Source: RGIG3077 sp045541475
GTDB lineage: Bacteria; Bacillota; Clostridia; Oscillospirales; Ruminococcaceae
Direction of reading: 5' to 3'
Length of the DNA stretch: 25,730 nt
NCBI GenBank assembly: GCA_045541475.1
Contig: JAZQJI010000044.1
Location: forward strand, 1 to 25,730
The notes under the pieces are model-generated. The model made no database searches, was not told where the DNA came from, and saw only the letters and a program-made list of their open reading frames with translations. Of the stretch, positions 6,671 to 15,837 are shown one piece after another (the stretch's first letter is position 1; each line of letters opens with the position of its first letter). The translations under genes and the position numbers were made by a program.

Positions 6671-8908
6671 ATGCAGAACACAAAAGCTGAAGAAAAGCAA
6701 AAATCACTTGCCTACGCCGCTGTGGCGTTTGCAGTAAGTGCGCTTTTAAACGGGGCACAGATACTAACCTTTCCCACACCGCTGTGTATTTCGCTTTGCG
6801 CTGTGTGTTCGCCGATATTCAGCGTATTTTTACTGCTCAGTACCGTAATTTCCACATTTTTGTACGGAAATTTTGCATTGCGGTTTTATATTCTTTTTTC
6901 GCTCGGTGTCTGCTGTATTATAAGAACAATTCTTTTTTCTGCTAAAAAAGAAAGCAATTTCAATCTTGCCGCTTCGGCATTTATCAGCTGCCTTGCAGGA
7001 ATGTGTGTATTGTTTTTATCAAAACCAAGTGAAAATTACAGTATTCTTACACATCTTGTATGTTCGGTTATTTGTGGTGTGGCTGCATTTTGCTTTAAAT
7101 CTGCTTATGATTCATTTGTGCAGAAAAAATATATTTCGCTTTGCCGCAGTGATGGTGTATATATCGGGGCAAGCTTTGTTTTTGTCGTTTCAGTGCTTGC
7201 TTCAGTAAATGCAAGTGCAGTCAACATCGGCATTATCGCCACAATGATAATTTCACTTTACATCGGCAGGATTTTAAGCCAAAGCGCAGGTTGTGTTTGT
7301 GCAGCATTGGGCACATTGGGTGTTTCGCTTTGTTCTGCCAACGCCGGCAGATTATGCGTGCTTTTGCCTGTATTTGTGCTGATATCTTCCCACCTGCCAC
7401 AAAGAGATAAACGTCTTGGGGCAGCTTGCTTTGTGCTTACAAACCTTATTTTCTGTATATTGACAAATTTAAGCGTGGACAGCCTTATTTATCTTTTAAA
7501 TGTAATTCTTTCCGCTGTTGTTTTTTGCATTTACAAAAATCAACAGTTTGCTTCACTTTTCAGAGCTTTGCCGCACAAAGCACAACACCGCGAGCTTTTG
7601 CTTGAAAACCGCATGAGATTTGCGGCTTCTGCATTAAAGGAATTGCGTAAGGATACCGTATATATATCGCAGATTTTGCAACGCAAGGATAAACTGCCAA
7701 GCACGCCAAATCATATTGCCGCAAAATTTTGCAAACAATGCGAAAACCGCAAAAACTGCTGGGAAGACCGCGAAACCGAAGCTTATGCGGCTTTTGGCTG
7801 TTTTATACCAAACGCTGCCATAAGTTCTTCAACGTTGCCCACCTATTTTGATGATTGTCCGAACAGGCTTGAAATTGCCAAGGAATATGGCTTTTTTGAG
7901 CAGGAAAAAGCACTTGAAAAAGCAAACGACAACTTGCGAAAAGAGATACAATCCGCTGTGTTTTCGCTGCTTGAGGCGCAGGCGCAGACCTTTGTACAGT
8001 CATCAGAATATATATGCAAATCCGAGAATTCGGATTATGATTTATCAGCAAAGGCTCATTACGCTTTGCAGCGCTTCGGCGTTAAGGAATCTTACGCCTG
8101 CGTTTTCGGAGAATCAACGGAAAATCTGAAAGTTGAAATATACCTTAAAGGTGTTGATTTGCCCGAGGTTGATGATATAGTAAAGGCGGTTAGCAACGCT
8201 ATTGACTGCGATATGCAAGCTTCAAGCATAATGCGCACAAGCGATTCAAGCAAGCTTACACTTATTTCAACACAAGGACAAACAAATATAGACCTTGCAT
8301 TTGCGCAATCATCTGCTGAAGAAGATATGTGCGGCGACCATTGTCTTATTTATTCCGACGGCTTTGGCAATCAATACATGGCTTTAAGCGATGGCATGGG
8401 CCACGGCAGAGATGCCGCCTTGAACGCTCGCTTTTGTCTATCTCTTTTGAAAAAACTGACTTGCAGCGGCATACCTGCTTATGCCGCATCGATGTTGATA
8501 AACTCAGCCATGATGATTAAGGATAATGCCGACAGCTTCGCTACGCTTGACGTTACCAAAATTAACACAAACAGCGGCGAAACCGAACTGTTAAAATCGG
8601 GGGCATCGGCAACGCTTTTGTGTTCGCAAAATAGGGTTATATGTATAAAGGCGGCGTCGTTTCCGCTGGGTATTGTCGGCACGGCAGAGCCTTACAAAAA
8701 AGTGATGAATTTAAAAAGCGGAGATAGGTTTGTGGTGCTATCTGACGGGGTTGAGGAAGAATACTATCAATATATTAAATCACTGCTTTTGCACAAGAAG
8801 GATTTTAACGCAAAACAGCTTGCAGATGAAATATGCCAAACGGTTAGCGACAGCTACCGAACAGGCAAGAAAGACGATATTTCTGTATGTGTGGGTATTA
8901 TCGAATAA
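6671..8908 (+). CDS. spoIIE: Stage II sporulation protein E, PP2C-type phosphatase
   Basis: SpoIIE sits at the asymmetric septum and dephosphorylates SpoIIAA, which frees sigma-F in the forespore. The 745-residue protein (B. subtilis about 827) has around ten N-terminal membrane segments (residues 12-295), a middle regulatory region with the conserved Cys pattern C354xxC357, C363-Trp364, and a C-terminal PP2C phosphatase domain from about 555. Metal-binding motifs are SDGMGHG (573-579) and SDG at 691-693, and the last DDIS motif lies near the end. GGAGG precedes the ATG at good spacing. It stands alone, 175 bases after rsmA, between a terminator and the glycogen operon. It is direct evidence that the organism can form endospores. 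Confidence 0.95.
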   Translation: MQNTKAEEKQKSLAYAAVAFAVSALLNGAQILTFPTPLCISLCAVCSPIFSVFLLLSTVISTFLYGNFALRFYILFSLGVCCIIRTILFSAKKESNFNLAASAFISCLAGMCVLFLSKPSENYSILTHLVCSVICGVAAFCFKSAYDSFVQKKYISLCRSDGVYIGASFVFVVSVLASVNASAVNIGIIATMIISLYIGRILSQSAGCVCAALGTLGVSLCSANAGRLCVLLPVFVLISSHLPQRDKRLGAACFVLTNLIFCILTNLSVDSLIYLLNVILSAVVFCIYKNQQFASLFRALPHKAQHRELLLENRMRFAASALKELRKDTVYISQILQRKDKLPSTPNHIAAKFCKQCENRKNCWEDRETEAYAAFGCFIPNAAISSSTLPTYFDDCPNRLEIAKEYGFFEQEKALEKANDNLRKEIQSAVFSLLEAQAQTFVQSSEYICKSENSDYDLSAKAHYALQRFGVKESYACVFGESTENLKVEIYLKGVDLPEVDDIVKAVSNAIDCDMQASSIMRTSDSSKLTLISTQGQTNIDLAFAQSSAEEDMCGDHCLIYSDGFGNQYMALSDGMGHGRDAALNARFCLSLLKKLTCSGIPAYAASMLINSAMMIKDNADSFATLDVTKINTNSGETELLKSGASATLLCSQNRVICIKAASFPLGIVGTAEPYKKVMNLKSGDRFVVLSDGVEEEYYQYIKSLLLHKKDFNAKQLADEICQTVSDSYRTGKKDDISVCVGIIE

Positions 8909-8986
8909 TCTTTGTTTACTATGCACAAATATTATAGTTTGCACTATCGCATTTGTACGAATTTTACAACAAAACACTCAAAAACC

Positions 8987-9015
8987 TTGAAAATATATTG
9001 CATTTCTGATAGAAT
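8987..9015 (+). promoter_or_regulatory. Sigma-A promoter of the glycogen operon
   Basis: TTGAAA (8987-8992) and TAGAAT (9010-9015) are separated by 17 bases. The untranslated leader to the glgB ATG would be about 90 bases. No operator repeat is obvious. Confidence 0.7.
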
Positions 9016-9111
9016 ATAAATATATAGGTGGTGTTGCAAATTGAACATATCCTGCAGCACAAAACAACACCTTTATATTGCTTTTTAACCAAAAGAGAAA
9101 GTGGAGAAAAG

Positions 9112-11097
9112 ATGAGTAATAAGCAATACGATTTTCCTTTGTATTTGTTCTATCAGGGCAAGAATACACAGGCGTATAAATTTTTCGGTGCGCACAGCGC
9201 CGAAAATGAGGGCGAATATTATTTCAGAGTATGGGCACCCCACGCTCGTTCAGTTTCTGTTGTGGGTGATTTTAACAACTGGGACAGAACCGTTAACAGA
9301 GCCGAGCTTATCTCGGATGGCGTGTGGGAAGCAAAGGTTGCAAATCTTGCACAGTTTACTGCCTACAAATACAGCATTGAAACCGCAAAAGGCAATGTTA
9401 TTTTAAAAGCTGACCCCTACGCAACTCACGCAGAAACCCGTCCGAACACCGCTTCAAAAATATTTGAAAGCAGTTTTGAATGGACTGACGAAAAATGGTT
9501 TGAATCCAAAAAGAAATCGTCAATCTACAAAAGCCCTGTAAATATTTATGAGGTTCACCTCAGCTCATGGAAGCAGTACGACGACGGCAATTTCCTTAAT
9601 TATGTTGAATTTGCAAAGAACATTATCCCCTATTTAAAGGAAATGTCCTACACCCACGTTGAATTGATGCCGCTTGCAGAGTATCCTTTTGACGGTTCAT
9701 GGGGTTATCAGGTTACGGGCTATTATGCACCTACATCACGCTTTGGCACTCCTGATGATTTCAGAACCATGGTAAATATGTTCCACGAAGCAGGAATAGG
9801 CATTATTCTTGACTGGGTGCCTGCGCATTTCCCCAAAGACGCTTACGGTCTTTATGAATTTGACGGTGGTTTCTGCTATGAATATGAAGATGCCCGCAAG
9901 CGCGAGCATTACACATGGGGAACACGAGTTTTTGATTATGGCAAGGGAGAAGTTCGCTCTTTCCTGATATCAAACGCTTGCTATTGGCTTAGCGAATTTC
10001 ATCTTGACGGCCTGCGTGTTGATGCGGTTGCAAGTATGCTTTATCTTGATTATGACAGGCGCGACGGCGAGTGGATGAAAAACATCTACGGCGGAAATGA
10101 AAATCTTGAAGCTGTCGAGTTTTTAAAGTTACTTAATGAATCTGTATTTGCGCAAAGCCCCGATACATTGATGATTGCTGAAGAAAGCACCGCATGGCCG
10201 CTTGTTACAAAGCCTACCGATATAGGCGGATTGGGCTTTAACTTTAAGTGGAATATGGGTTGGATGAACGATATGCTGTCATATATGTCACTTGACCCGA
10301 TTTACAGAGCGTTCAACCACGATAAGCTGACGTTCTCGTTCTTCTATTGCTTCTCAGAAAACTATATTCTGCCTATTTCTCATGATGAAATAGTACACGG
10401 CAAATGTTCCATGATAAACAAAATGAGCGGCGAATATGAACAAAAATTCGCTCAGTACCGTGCATTTTTGGCTTACATGACTGCACATCCCGGCAAAAAA
10501 CTGCTGTTTATGGGGCAGGAATTCGGTCAGATAAAGGAATGGGACTACAAAACCGGCCTTGATTGGCAGTTGATTGATGAATTTGATTCACACAGGAAGC
10601 TGCACAATTACTCAAAGGATTTGAACAAGTTCTATCTTGAAAACAGCCCGTTCTGGCAGAATGATGATTCATGGCAGGGCTTCTCGTGGATTTCGCATGA
10701 TGACTACAAGCAAAGCATTATCTCTTTCCGCCGCATTGATGATGACGGTTCGGAAATTGTTGCGGTTTGCAACTTTGTTCCCGTTGATCGTGAAGATTAT
10801 AGAATTGGCGTACCCTACCCCGGAAAATATGTTGAGGTTTTCAACTCCGACGACGAAAAATACGGCGGCAAGGGCATTACAAACGGCACGGTTGATACCG
10901 AGGAAGTTATAATGCATGGCTACGACCACAGCATCACACTTAAAATACCTGCATTTTCGGTGCTTTACTTCAAGCACATACCTGCACCCGCTAAAAAAGC
11001 ACGAAAAACAACTGATGCTTCTGCAAAAGCAGGAACAAAAAAGAGCGTTTCGGTAAAGGCTAAACCCATTGCCGAAGCTGAGGACAAAAATGACTGA
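9112..11097 (+). CDS. glgB: 1,4-alpha-glucan branching enzyme
   Basis: GlgB cuts alpha-1,4 glucan chains and rejoins them as alpha-1,6 branches. I start it at the ATG at 9112 (661 residues) because GTGGAG sits just before it; the frame is open further upstream but that part is not family-like. Residues of about 35-115 are the N-terminal CBM48 sandwich (FRVWAPHARSVSVVGDFNNW). The GH13 barrel shows DWVPAHFP, the nucleophile Asp304 in DGLRVDAV, the acid/base Glu357 in IAEEST and Asp425 in SHDEIVHG. The protein ends in a Lys/Ala-rich tail of about 40 residues that is not part of the known fold. First gene of glgB-C-D-A. Confidence 0.95.
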   Translation: MSNKQYDFPLYLFYQGKNTQAYKFFGAHSAENEGEYYFRVWAPHARSVSVVGDFNNWDRTVNRAELISDGVWEAKVANLAQFTAYKYSIETAKGNVILKADPYATHAETRPNTASKIFESSFEWTDEKWFESKKKSSIYKSPVNIYEVHLSSWKQYDDGNFLNYVEFAKNIIPYLKEMSYTHVELMPLAEYPFDGSWGYQVTGYYAPTSRFGTPDDFRTMVNMFHEAGIGIILDWVPAHFPKDAYGLYEFDGGFCYEYEDARKREHYTWGTRVFDYGKGEVRSFLISNACYWLSEFHLDGLRVDAVASMLYLDYDRRDGEWMKNIYGGNENLEAVEFLKLLNESVFAQSPDTLMIAEESTAWPLVTKPTDIGGLGFNFKWNMGWMNDMLSYMSLDPIYRAFNHDKLTFSFFYCFSENYILPISHDEIVHGKCSMINKMSGEYEQKFAQYRAFLAYMTAHPGKKLLFMGQEFGQIKEWDYKTGLDWQLIDEFDSHRKLHNYSKDLNKFYLENSPFWQNDDSWQGFSWISHDDYKQSIISFRRIDDDGSEIVAVCNFVPVDREDYRIGVPYPGKYVEVFNSDDEKYGGKGITNGTVDTEEVIMHGYDHSITLKIPAFSVLYFKHIPAPAKKARKTTDASAKAGTKKSVSVKAKPIAEAEDKND

Positions 11098-11134
11098 TTA
11101 GGCAGATTTTAATCCTGCCAAAAAATATACCGAC

Positions 11135-11162
11135 GTGCCGTCCGCCGAAAAAAAGACGGCAC
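11135..11162 (+). other. Hairpin between glgB and glgC
   Basis: GTGCCGTC (11135-11142) pairs with GACGGCAC (11155-11162) around a 12-base loop rich in A. No T run follows, so it is more likely an mRNA stability or processing element than a terminator. A weaker hairpin (GGCAG with CTGCC, 11101-11119) precedes it. Confidence 0.45.
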
Positions 11163-11203
11163 TGCGTAAGCACTTTTTGCACAAACGCAGTAACGGAGAG
11201 ACT

Positions 11204-12406
11204 ATGTACATTAAAAAAGAATGTGTGGCAATGCTGCTTGCCGGCGGTCAGGGAAGCAGACTTTATGCCCTTACGCGCGATATGGCTAAGCCCGCAGTGC
11301 CCTACGGCGGAAAGTACCGCATTATCGATTTTCCGCTTTCAAACTGCACAAACTCAGGTATTGATACGGTAGGCGTACTTACACAGTATCAGCCGTTGGT
11401 ACTTCATGATTACATCGGCAACGGTCAGCCGTGGGATCTTGACAAGCTGCACGGCGGTGTTCACGTTCTGCCACCCTATCAGACATCTCTCGGAGCTTCC
11501 TGGTATGAAGGCACAGCTAACGCAATTTATCAGAACATGAGCTTTATTGAGAGATACGACCCTGAATACGTTATTGTTCTCGGTGGCGACCATATCTACA
11601 AAATGGATTATTCACTCATGCTCGATTTCCACAAGAAAAAGGAATCCGACCTTACAATTGCCGTTATCGACGTTCCCCTTGAGGAAGCTTCAAGAATGGG
11701 AATTATGACCTGCGACGATACAGGCAGAGTTGTTGACTTTACCGAAAAGCCTGCACAGCCCAAGTCCACACTTGCTTCAATGGGTATTTACATTTTTACA
11801 TGGAGCAAGCTTAAGAGATATCTTATTGAAAACGAAGAAGCTAACACAGGCTCTAAGGACTTCGGTAAGGATATTATTCCTGCAATGCTTAATAATGACG
11901 AGCGCCTTTTTGCTTATGCATTTGATGGCTATTGGAAGGACGTTGGTACTTTGGACAGCCTTTGGGAAGCTAACATGGATTTGCTTTCTCCCACTGTAAC
12001 ATTGGACCTTTACGATCCCGAATGGAAGATATATTCACGCAACCCCATCATGCCGCCGCAGTATATCGGCAACAGCGCAAGGGTTGAAAATTCTATGATT
12101 TCTGAAGGTTGCAACATCAACGGCAATGCAGATTTTTCGATTATTTTTGAAGAAGTAACCATTGAAGAAGGTGCAACAGTAAATTACAGCATTGTAATGC
12201 CCGGAACAGTTATTAAGGCAGGCGCTGTGGTTGAATATGCAATCGTTGGCGAAAACTGCGTTATTGAATCAGGCGCGCACATTGGCGCAAGCCCCGAACA
12301 ATACGAAAACCGTGACGAATGGGGTATTGCGGTTGTAGGTCACAATGTTAATATTTCGGGAGATGCCAAGGTTAATCCCAAGGATATCATCTCTGAAGAT
12401 ATGTAA
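11204..12406 (+). CDS. glgC: Glucose-1-phosphate adenylyltransferase, catalytic subunit
   Basis: GlgC makes ADP-glucose from glucose 1-phosphate and ATP, the committed step of glycogen synthesis. I chose the ATG at 11204 (400 residues) because GGAGAG precedes it and MYIKKECVAMLLAGG is the usual family start; an ATG-type frame from 11135 would run through the intergenic hairpin. Motifs: GGQGSRL (14-20, nucleotide loop), KPAVPYGGKYRIIDF (29-43), WYEGTANA (100-107), GGDHIYKMDY (127-136) and a later FTEKP. The C-terminal third is a left-handed beta-helix. It probably works with GlgD, encoded next, as a hetero-oligomer. Confidence 0.95.
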   Translation: MYIKKECVAMLLAGGQGSRLYALTRDMAKPAVPYGGKYRIIDFPLSNCTNSGIDTVGVLTQYQPLVLHDYIGNGQPWDLDKLHGGVHVLPPYQTSLGASWYEGTANAIYQNMSFIERYDPEYVIVLGGDHIYKMDYSLMLDFHKKKESDLTIAVIDVPLEEASRMGIMTCDDTGRVVDFTEKPAQPKSTLASMGIYIFTWSKLKRYLIENEEANTGSKDFGKDIIPAMLNNDERLFAYAFDGYWKDVGTLDSLWEANMDLLSPTVTLDLYDPEWKIYSRNPIMPPQYIGNSARVENSMISEGCNINGNADFSIIFEEVTIEEGATVNYSIVMPGTVIKAGAVVEYAIVGENCVIESGAHIGASPEQYENRDEWGIAVVGHNVNISGDAKVNPKDIISEDM

Positions 12407-12445
12407 TTATCTGCCAAATTATATTTTTTGAAAGGAGCAGCCTTT

Positions 12446-12487
12446 TTGCTGCTGCAAACAGCATTAAGGCTTTGTGAATATAAATGA
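12446..12487 (+). CDS. Possible 13-codon leader ORF coupled to glgD
   Basis: glgD's ATG has no ribosome site of its own, but AAAGGAG at 12431-12437 lies 8 bases before a TTG at 12446. That TTG opens a 13-codon frame (LLLQTALRLCEYK, with the first residue read as fMet) whose TGA overlaps the glgD ATG as ATGA. Such an overlap is typical of translational coupling. A 6-bp hairpin (12436-12441 with 12448-12453) covers the end of the ribosome site and part of the TTG. The peptide need have no function. Alternatively the hairpin is just an intercistronic structure and glgD starts weakly. Confidence 0.4.
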   Translation: MLLQTALRLCEYK

Positions 12488-13605
12488 TTTCCAGCATAAA
12501 TGTTCTCGGTCTTATTTTCGCAAATATGCACGAAAACAATGTTTCTGACCTTACCAAACAGCGTACATTGGGTTCTGTGCTTTTCGGCGGAAGATACAGA
12601 TTGATCGATTTTCCTCTTTCCAACATGGTAAACTCGGGTGTTTCCGAAGTTGGTGTTATTACAAAATCAAATTATCAGTCCTTGCTTGATCACCTCGGCA
12701 ACGGACGTGAATGGGACCTTTCCCGCAAGAACGGCGGTCTGCACCTTTTGCCCCCCTTCTCACACGTGGGCAGCGGCATTTACAGAGGCAGACTTGAGGC
12801 TATTTACGGCGTTTTGGACTTTGTTGCTTACTCTAACGCTGATTATGTTGTAATGAGCGACTGCGATGTTGTAACAAACATTGATTACCGTCCCATTATC
12901 AAACAGCATATTGAATCCGGTGCTGATATTACCGCAATTTACGCTAAGGGCGTTTACGATGCCGCCAGCCAGAAGGCTACTGTTTTTGGCATTGCTGATG
13001 ACGGAAGAATTACTGATGTAACCATCAATCCCCTTATCTGCGGCGAATGCAATATAAGCCTTAACAGCTTTGTTTTGAGCAAAAAGTTTTTGGAAAAAAT
13101 CGTGCGCGAGGCTGCAAGCCGTTCTCTTTACAGTTTTGAAAGAGATATTTTGCAGGCAAAGAAAATGGAATACAAGATTTTTGCGTACGAACACAAGGAT
13201 TACTACGCACGTATAGACAGCATGCAGAGCTACTACAACGCAAACCTTGCTTTGCTTAATGCTGATAACAGAAATGCGCTCTTCAAAAAATCCCGTCCTA
13301 TTTACACCAAAATCAGAGATAACGGACCTGCTAAATTCGGTCTTGAGTCTTCTATCAGCAATTCACTCATCGCTGACGGCTGTATAATCGACGGTACAGT
13401 AGAAAATTCGGTCCTCTTCAGAGGCGCAAAGGTTGCAAAGGGTGCAGTTGTTAAAAACTGTATTATTATGCAGGATACCATAATCGGCAAAAACAGCCAG
13501 ATAAGCAACGTTATTACCGACAAGATGGTAAGCATTGCCGCAGAACGTACTCTTACCGGTTCGGAAAGCTACCCGCTTTATATTGGCAAAAACGCAACTA
13601 TCTGA
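12484..13605 (+). CDS. glgD: Glucose-1-phosphate adenylyltransferase regulatory subunit GlgD
   Basis: GlgD is the non-catalytic or weakly active partner of GlgC found in Gram-positive bacteria; GlgCD complexes are known to be more active than GlgC alone. The 373-residue protein is clearly GlgC-like (GGRYRLIDFPLSNMVNSG, GNGREWDLSRKNGGLHLLPPF, SDCDVV) but the N-terminal nucleotide loop GGxGxRL is missing: it begins NVLGLIFANMHENN, the normal GlgD start. GlgC's GGDHIY is replaced by MSDCDVVTN. A stop codon directly precedes the ATG in frame, so no longer form is possible. It lies 77 bases after glgC and 51 before glgA. Confidence 0.93.
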   Translation: MISSINVLGLIFANMHENNVSDLTKQRTLGSVLFGGRYRLIDFPLSNMVNSGVSEVGVITKSNYQSLLDHLGNGREWDLSRKNGGLHLLPPFSHVGSGIYRGRLEAIYGVLDFVAYSNADYVVMSDCDVVTNIDYRPIIKQHIESGADITAIYAKGVYDAASQKATVFGIADDGRITDVTINPLICGECNISLNSFVLSKKFLEKIVREAASRSLYSFERDILQAKKMEYKIFAYEHKDYYARIDSMQSYYNANLALLNADNRNALFKKSRPIYTKIRDNGPAKFGLESSISNSLIADGCIIDGTVENSVLFRGAKVAKGAVVKNCIIMQDTIIGKNSQISNVITDKMVSIAAERTLTGSESYPLYIGKNATI

Positions 13606-13656
13606 TTTTAAAATCAACACAAAAGCCCCGCATTATATGGGGATTGGAGGAATATA

Positions 13657-15081
13657 ATGAAAATACTTTATGCAGCAAGCGAAGCGGCTCCTTATGCGGC
13701 TTCGGGCGGCTTGGCTGATGTTATCGGCTCTCTGCCGGCAGCTATAAACGAACAAGGTCACGATGCGAGAGTTGTGCTTCCGCTGTACAAATCTGTAAGC
13801 TGGGAAATGCGCCAGCAGATGAAATTTGTTGCAAACTTTACCGTTGATGTTGCGTGGAGAAAGCAATATTGCGGAATTTTTGAGGTTAAAGCGCCCAACG
13901 GCGTAACATATTATCTGCTTGATAATGAATACTATTTTGGCAGAGATGGTATGTACGGCTTTTATGACGACTGTGAGAGATATGTTTTCTTCTCACGCGC
14001 TGTTCTTGAAATGCTGAGATATATAGACTTTATGCCCGATGTTATCAACTCAAACGATTGGCAGGCTGCTCTTGTGCCTGTTTATTACGAGGTTTTCTAC
14101 AAGTATCAGCAGGGTTATGAAAATATAAAGCACGTATTTACAATACACAATATTCAGTATCAGGGCAAGTATGGTCTTGAGGTTTTGAGCGAGGTTATCG
14201 GCATACCGCTGTACCATTCCAACCTTTTGGAGTACGACGGCTGCGTAAACCTTATGAAAGGCGCATTCGAAACCGCTGCAAAAATCACTACGGTAAGCCC
14301 GACTTATGCTTGGGAAATTCTTGACCCGTGGTTCTCACACGGTCTGGACAGAGCGCTCGCAAACAAGCGTTACAAGCTGACAGGCTTCCTTAATGGTATC
14401 GACACAGTGCGCTACAACCCCGAAACCGATCCGTTTATTCCCGCACATTACAGTGCAAAGAACAAAAAAGGCAAGGAAGAATGCAAGAAGAATCTTCTTG
14501 AATCGCTTTGTCTCACCCCCGGTGAAGAACCCGTTATTGGTATTGTTACAAGATTTGTTTCGCACAAAGGTCTTGACCTTATCAAATATGTTTTTGAGGA
14601 TATCCTTAACTTAGGCTATAAATTTGCTATTTTAGGCTCCGGCGAAAAGATTTACGAAGACTTTTTCTGCGAAATGCAGGCTCGTTATCCAGATAGAGTT
14701 AGTCTTACTCTTGGATTTAAGCCCGATTTGGCTCAGCGTATTTACGCCGGTGCAGATATGTTCCTTATGCCTTCGCAAAGCGAACCTTGCGGTCTTGCAC
14801 AGATGATTTCGCTGCGTTACGGCACCATCCCGATAGTACGTGAAACAGGCGGCTTGTGCGACAGTATTCACGATGCAGGCGACGCTAGCGGCAACGGTTT
14901 TACTTTTAAAACCTACAATGCTCATGATATGCTTGATGCTTGCCGTCGTGCAAAGGACTACTACTGGAGCCGTGCCGCATGGGGCAAGCTTGTAACACAC
15001 GCTTTGAAGGAAGATTTCAGTTGGAGCAATTCTGCTAAGCTTTACCTCGGTCTTTATCAGGAAATCGTATCCTGGCAATAA
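13657..15081 (+). CDS. glgA: Glycogen synthase (ADP-glucose type, GT5)
   Basis: GlgA extends alpha-1,4 glucan from ADP-glucose. The 474-residue protein matches the bacterial GT5 length. Visible motifs are the N-terminal glycine loop ASGGLADVIGSLP (15-27), NDWQAALVP (133-141), TIHNIQYQG (162-170), NGID (246-249), and the C-terminal SEPCGLAQM (375-383) with the conserved Glu376, followed by RETGGL (395-400). The loop has Ala at position 15, where E. coli GlgA has the ADP-glucose-binding Lys of KTGGL. GGAGG lies 6 bases before the ATG. It is the last gene of the operon. Confidence 0.95.
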   Translation: MKILYAASEAAPYAASGGLADVIGSLPAAINEQGHDARVVLPLYKSVSWEMRQQMKFVANFTVDVAWRKQYCGIFEVKAPNGVTYYLLDNEYYFGRDGMYGFYDDCERYVFFSRAVLEMLRYIDFMPDVINSNDWQAALVPVYYEVFYKYQQGYENIKHVFTIHNIQYQGKYGLEVLSEVIGIPLYHSNLLEYDGCVNLMKGAFETAAKITTVSPTYAWEILDPWFSHGLDRALANKRYKLTGFLNGIDTVRYNPETDPFIPAHYSAKNKKGKEECKKNLLESLCLTPGEEPVIGIVTRFVSHKGLDLIKYVFEDILNLGYKFAILGSGEKIYEDFFCEMQARYPDRVSLTLGFKPDLAQRIYAGADMFLMPSQSEPCGLAQMISLRYGTIPIVRETGGLCDSIHDAGDASGNGFTFKTYNAHDMLDACRRAKDYYWSRAAWGKLVTHALKEDFSWSNSAKLYLGLYQEIVSWQ

Positions 15082-15100
15082 CGCCGTGCTCGGTGTGGAG

Positions 15101-15149
15101 CAATTGACGACTACTTCCAGCATGAGATTTTGGGCTTTGTCGATTGTTT
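15101..15149 (+). terminator. Weak candidate terminator after glgA
   Basis: CAATTGAC (15101-15108) pairs with GTCGATTG (15139-15146), with one G.U, around a 30-base loop, followed only by TTT. The loop is long for a terminator. The rest of 15082-15220 holds a small hairpin (CTGTGT with ACACAG) near 15182-15202 and a ribosome site. Confidence 0.25.
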
Positions 15150-15220
15150 AATAAATGCAACTGCTCAATTTTATAACAGAAGCTGTGTAAATATGAACAC
15201 AGTGATCGGGAGGTAATGTT

Positions 15221-15685
15221 ATGTTTTTTCCAAAGGATAGCACTAAATTAACAACCATGCTATCTGCAAAAGAAATTTACTTGACTATGAAAGAAAATAC
15301 AGTGCCTCCGACAATTGTTGATTTATCACTTTTTGATGACGTGACATTCATTGGAACGTTTGACGAAAAATCATTTTCCATAGCAAAACACAAAATCTTT
15401 AGCAATTACTTGCTTTCACCTGTTGCTTGCGGAACATATACTCAGTGTGATAACGGCACAGATATTCAATATGAGTTCAGATTAAGAAACACGGACAAAA
15501 TTGCCTTCGCTATATCTTTAGCTATTTCTTTGATTATTATATTGATTTTAGCGATAAATAAGTTTTGGCTTGCAGGCATTGCACTTTTGGTGTTTGAATT
15601 TGTTATTTATGCAGTTTTTGCGCTAATATGGCATCGCAACATCAAACTTTTTACAAAGCATTTCAATAAACTTTTTAAGCAATAA
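15221..15685 (+). CDS. Small membrane protein of unknown function
   Basis: A 154-residue protein I do not recognise. The first 90 residues are soluble; FIGTFDEKSFSIAKHKIFSN looks like a beta-rich segment. Two membrane helices follow at about 94-113 and 116-137, with a basic tail (HRNIKLFTKHFNKLFKQ). GGGAGG precedes the ATG at good spacing and a strong terminator follows, so the gene is real and probably monocistronic. Codon use is more A/T-rich than in the glycogen genes. Confidence 0.75.
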   Translation: MFFPKDSTKLTTMLSAKEIYLTMKENTVPPTIVDLSLFDDVTFIGTFDEKSFSIAKHKIFSNYLLSPVACGTYTQCDNGTDIQYEFRLRNTDKIAFAISLAISLIIILILAINKFWLAGIALLVFEFVIYAVFALIWHRNIKLFTKHFNKLFKQ

Positions 15686-15686
15686 C

Positions 15687-15720
15687 AAAACGCTCCCTAT
15701 ACAAAAGGGAGCGTTTTTTT
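15687..15720 (+). terminator. Rho-independent terminator
   Basis: A 12-bp perfect stem (15687-15698 with 15706-15717), a 7-base loop and seven T's at the end. It closes the 154-residue gene. Confidence 0.92.
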
Positions 15721-15745
15721 GCTATATGAAGACAAAAACATATAG

Positions 15746-15766
15746 GGGGCGGATGATATCCGCCCC
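15746..15766. repeat. Palindromic GGGCGGAT/ATCCGCC element, copy 1
   Basis: GGGGCGGAT, a GAT spacer and ATCCGCCCC form a 9-bp perfect inverted repeat. A close relative lies at 25456-25474, so this may be a dispersed repeat of the genome. Confidence 0.55.
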
Positions 15767-15837
15767 TACATTGTATTATTTTATTATATAGTTGCGCTGT
15801 AACATAAATAAATTAGTCAACGAAAACCCGAAACGCT

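Noticed and set aside
9028..9111. An upstream GTG start for glgB
   Set aside because: The added 28 residues are not family-like, and the GTG lies about 12 bases from the -10 box; the ATG at 9112 has its own ribosome site.
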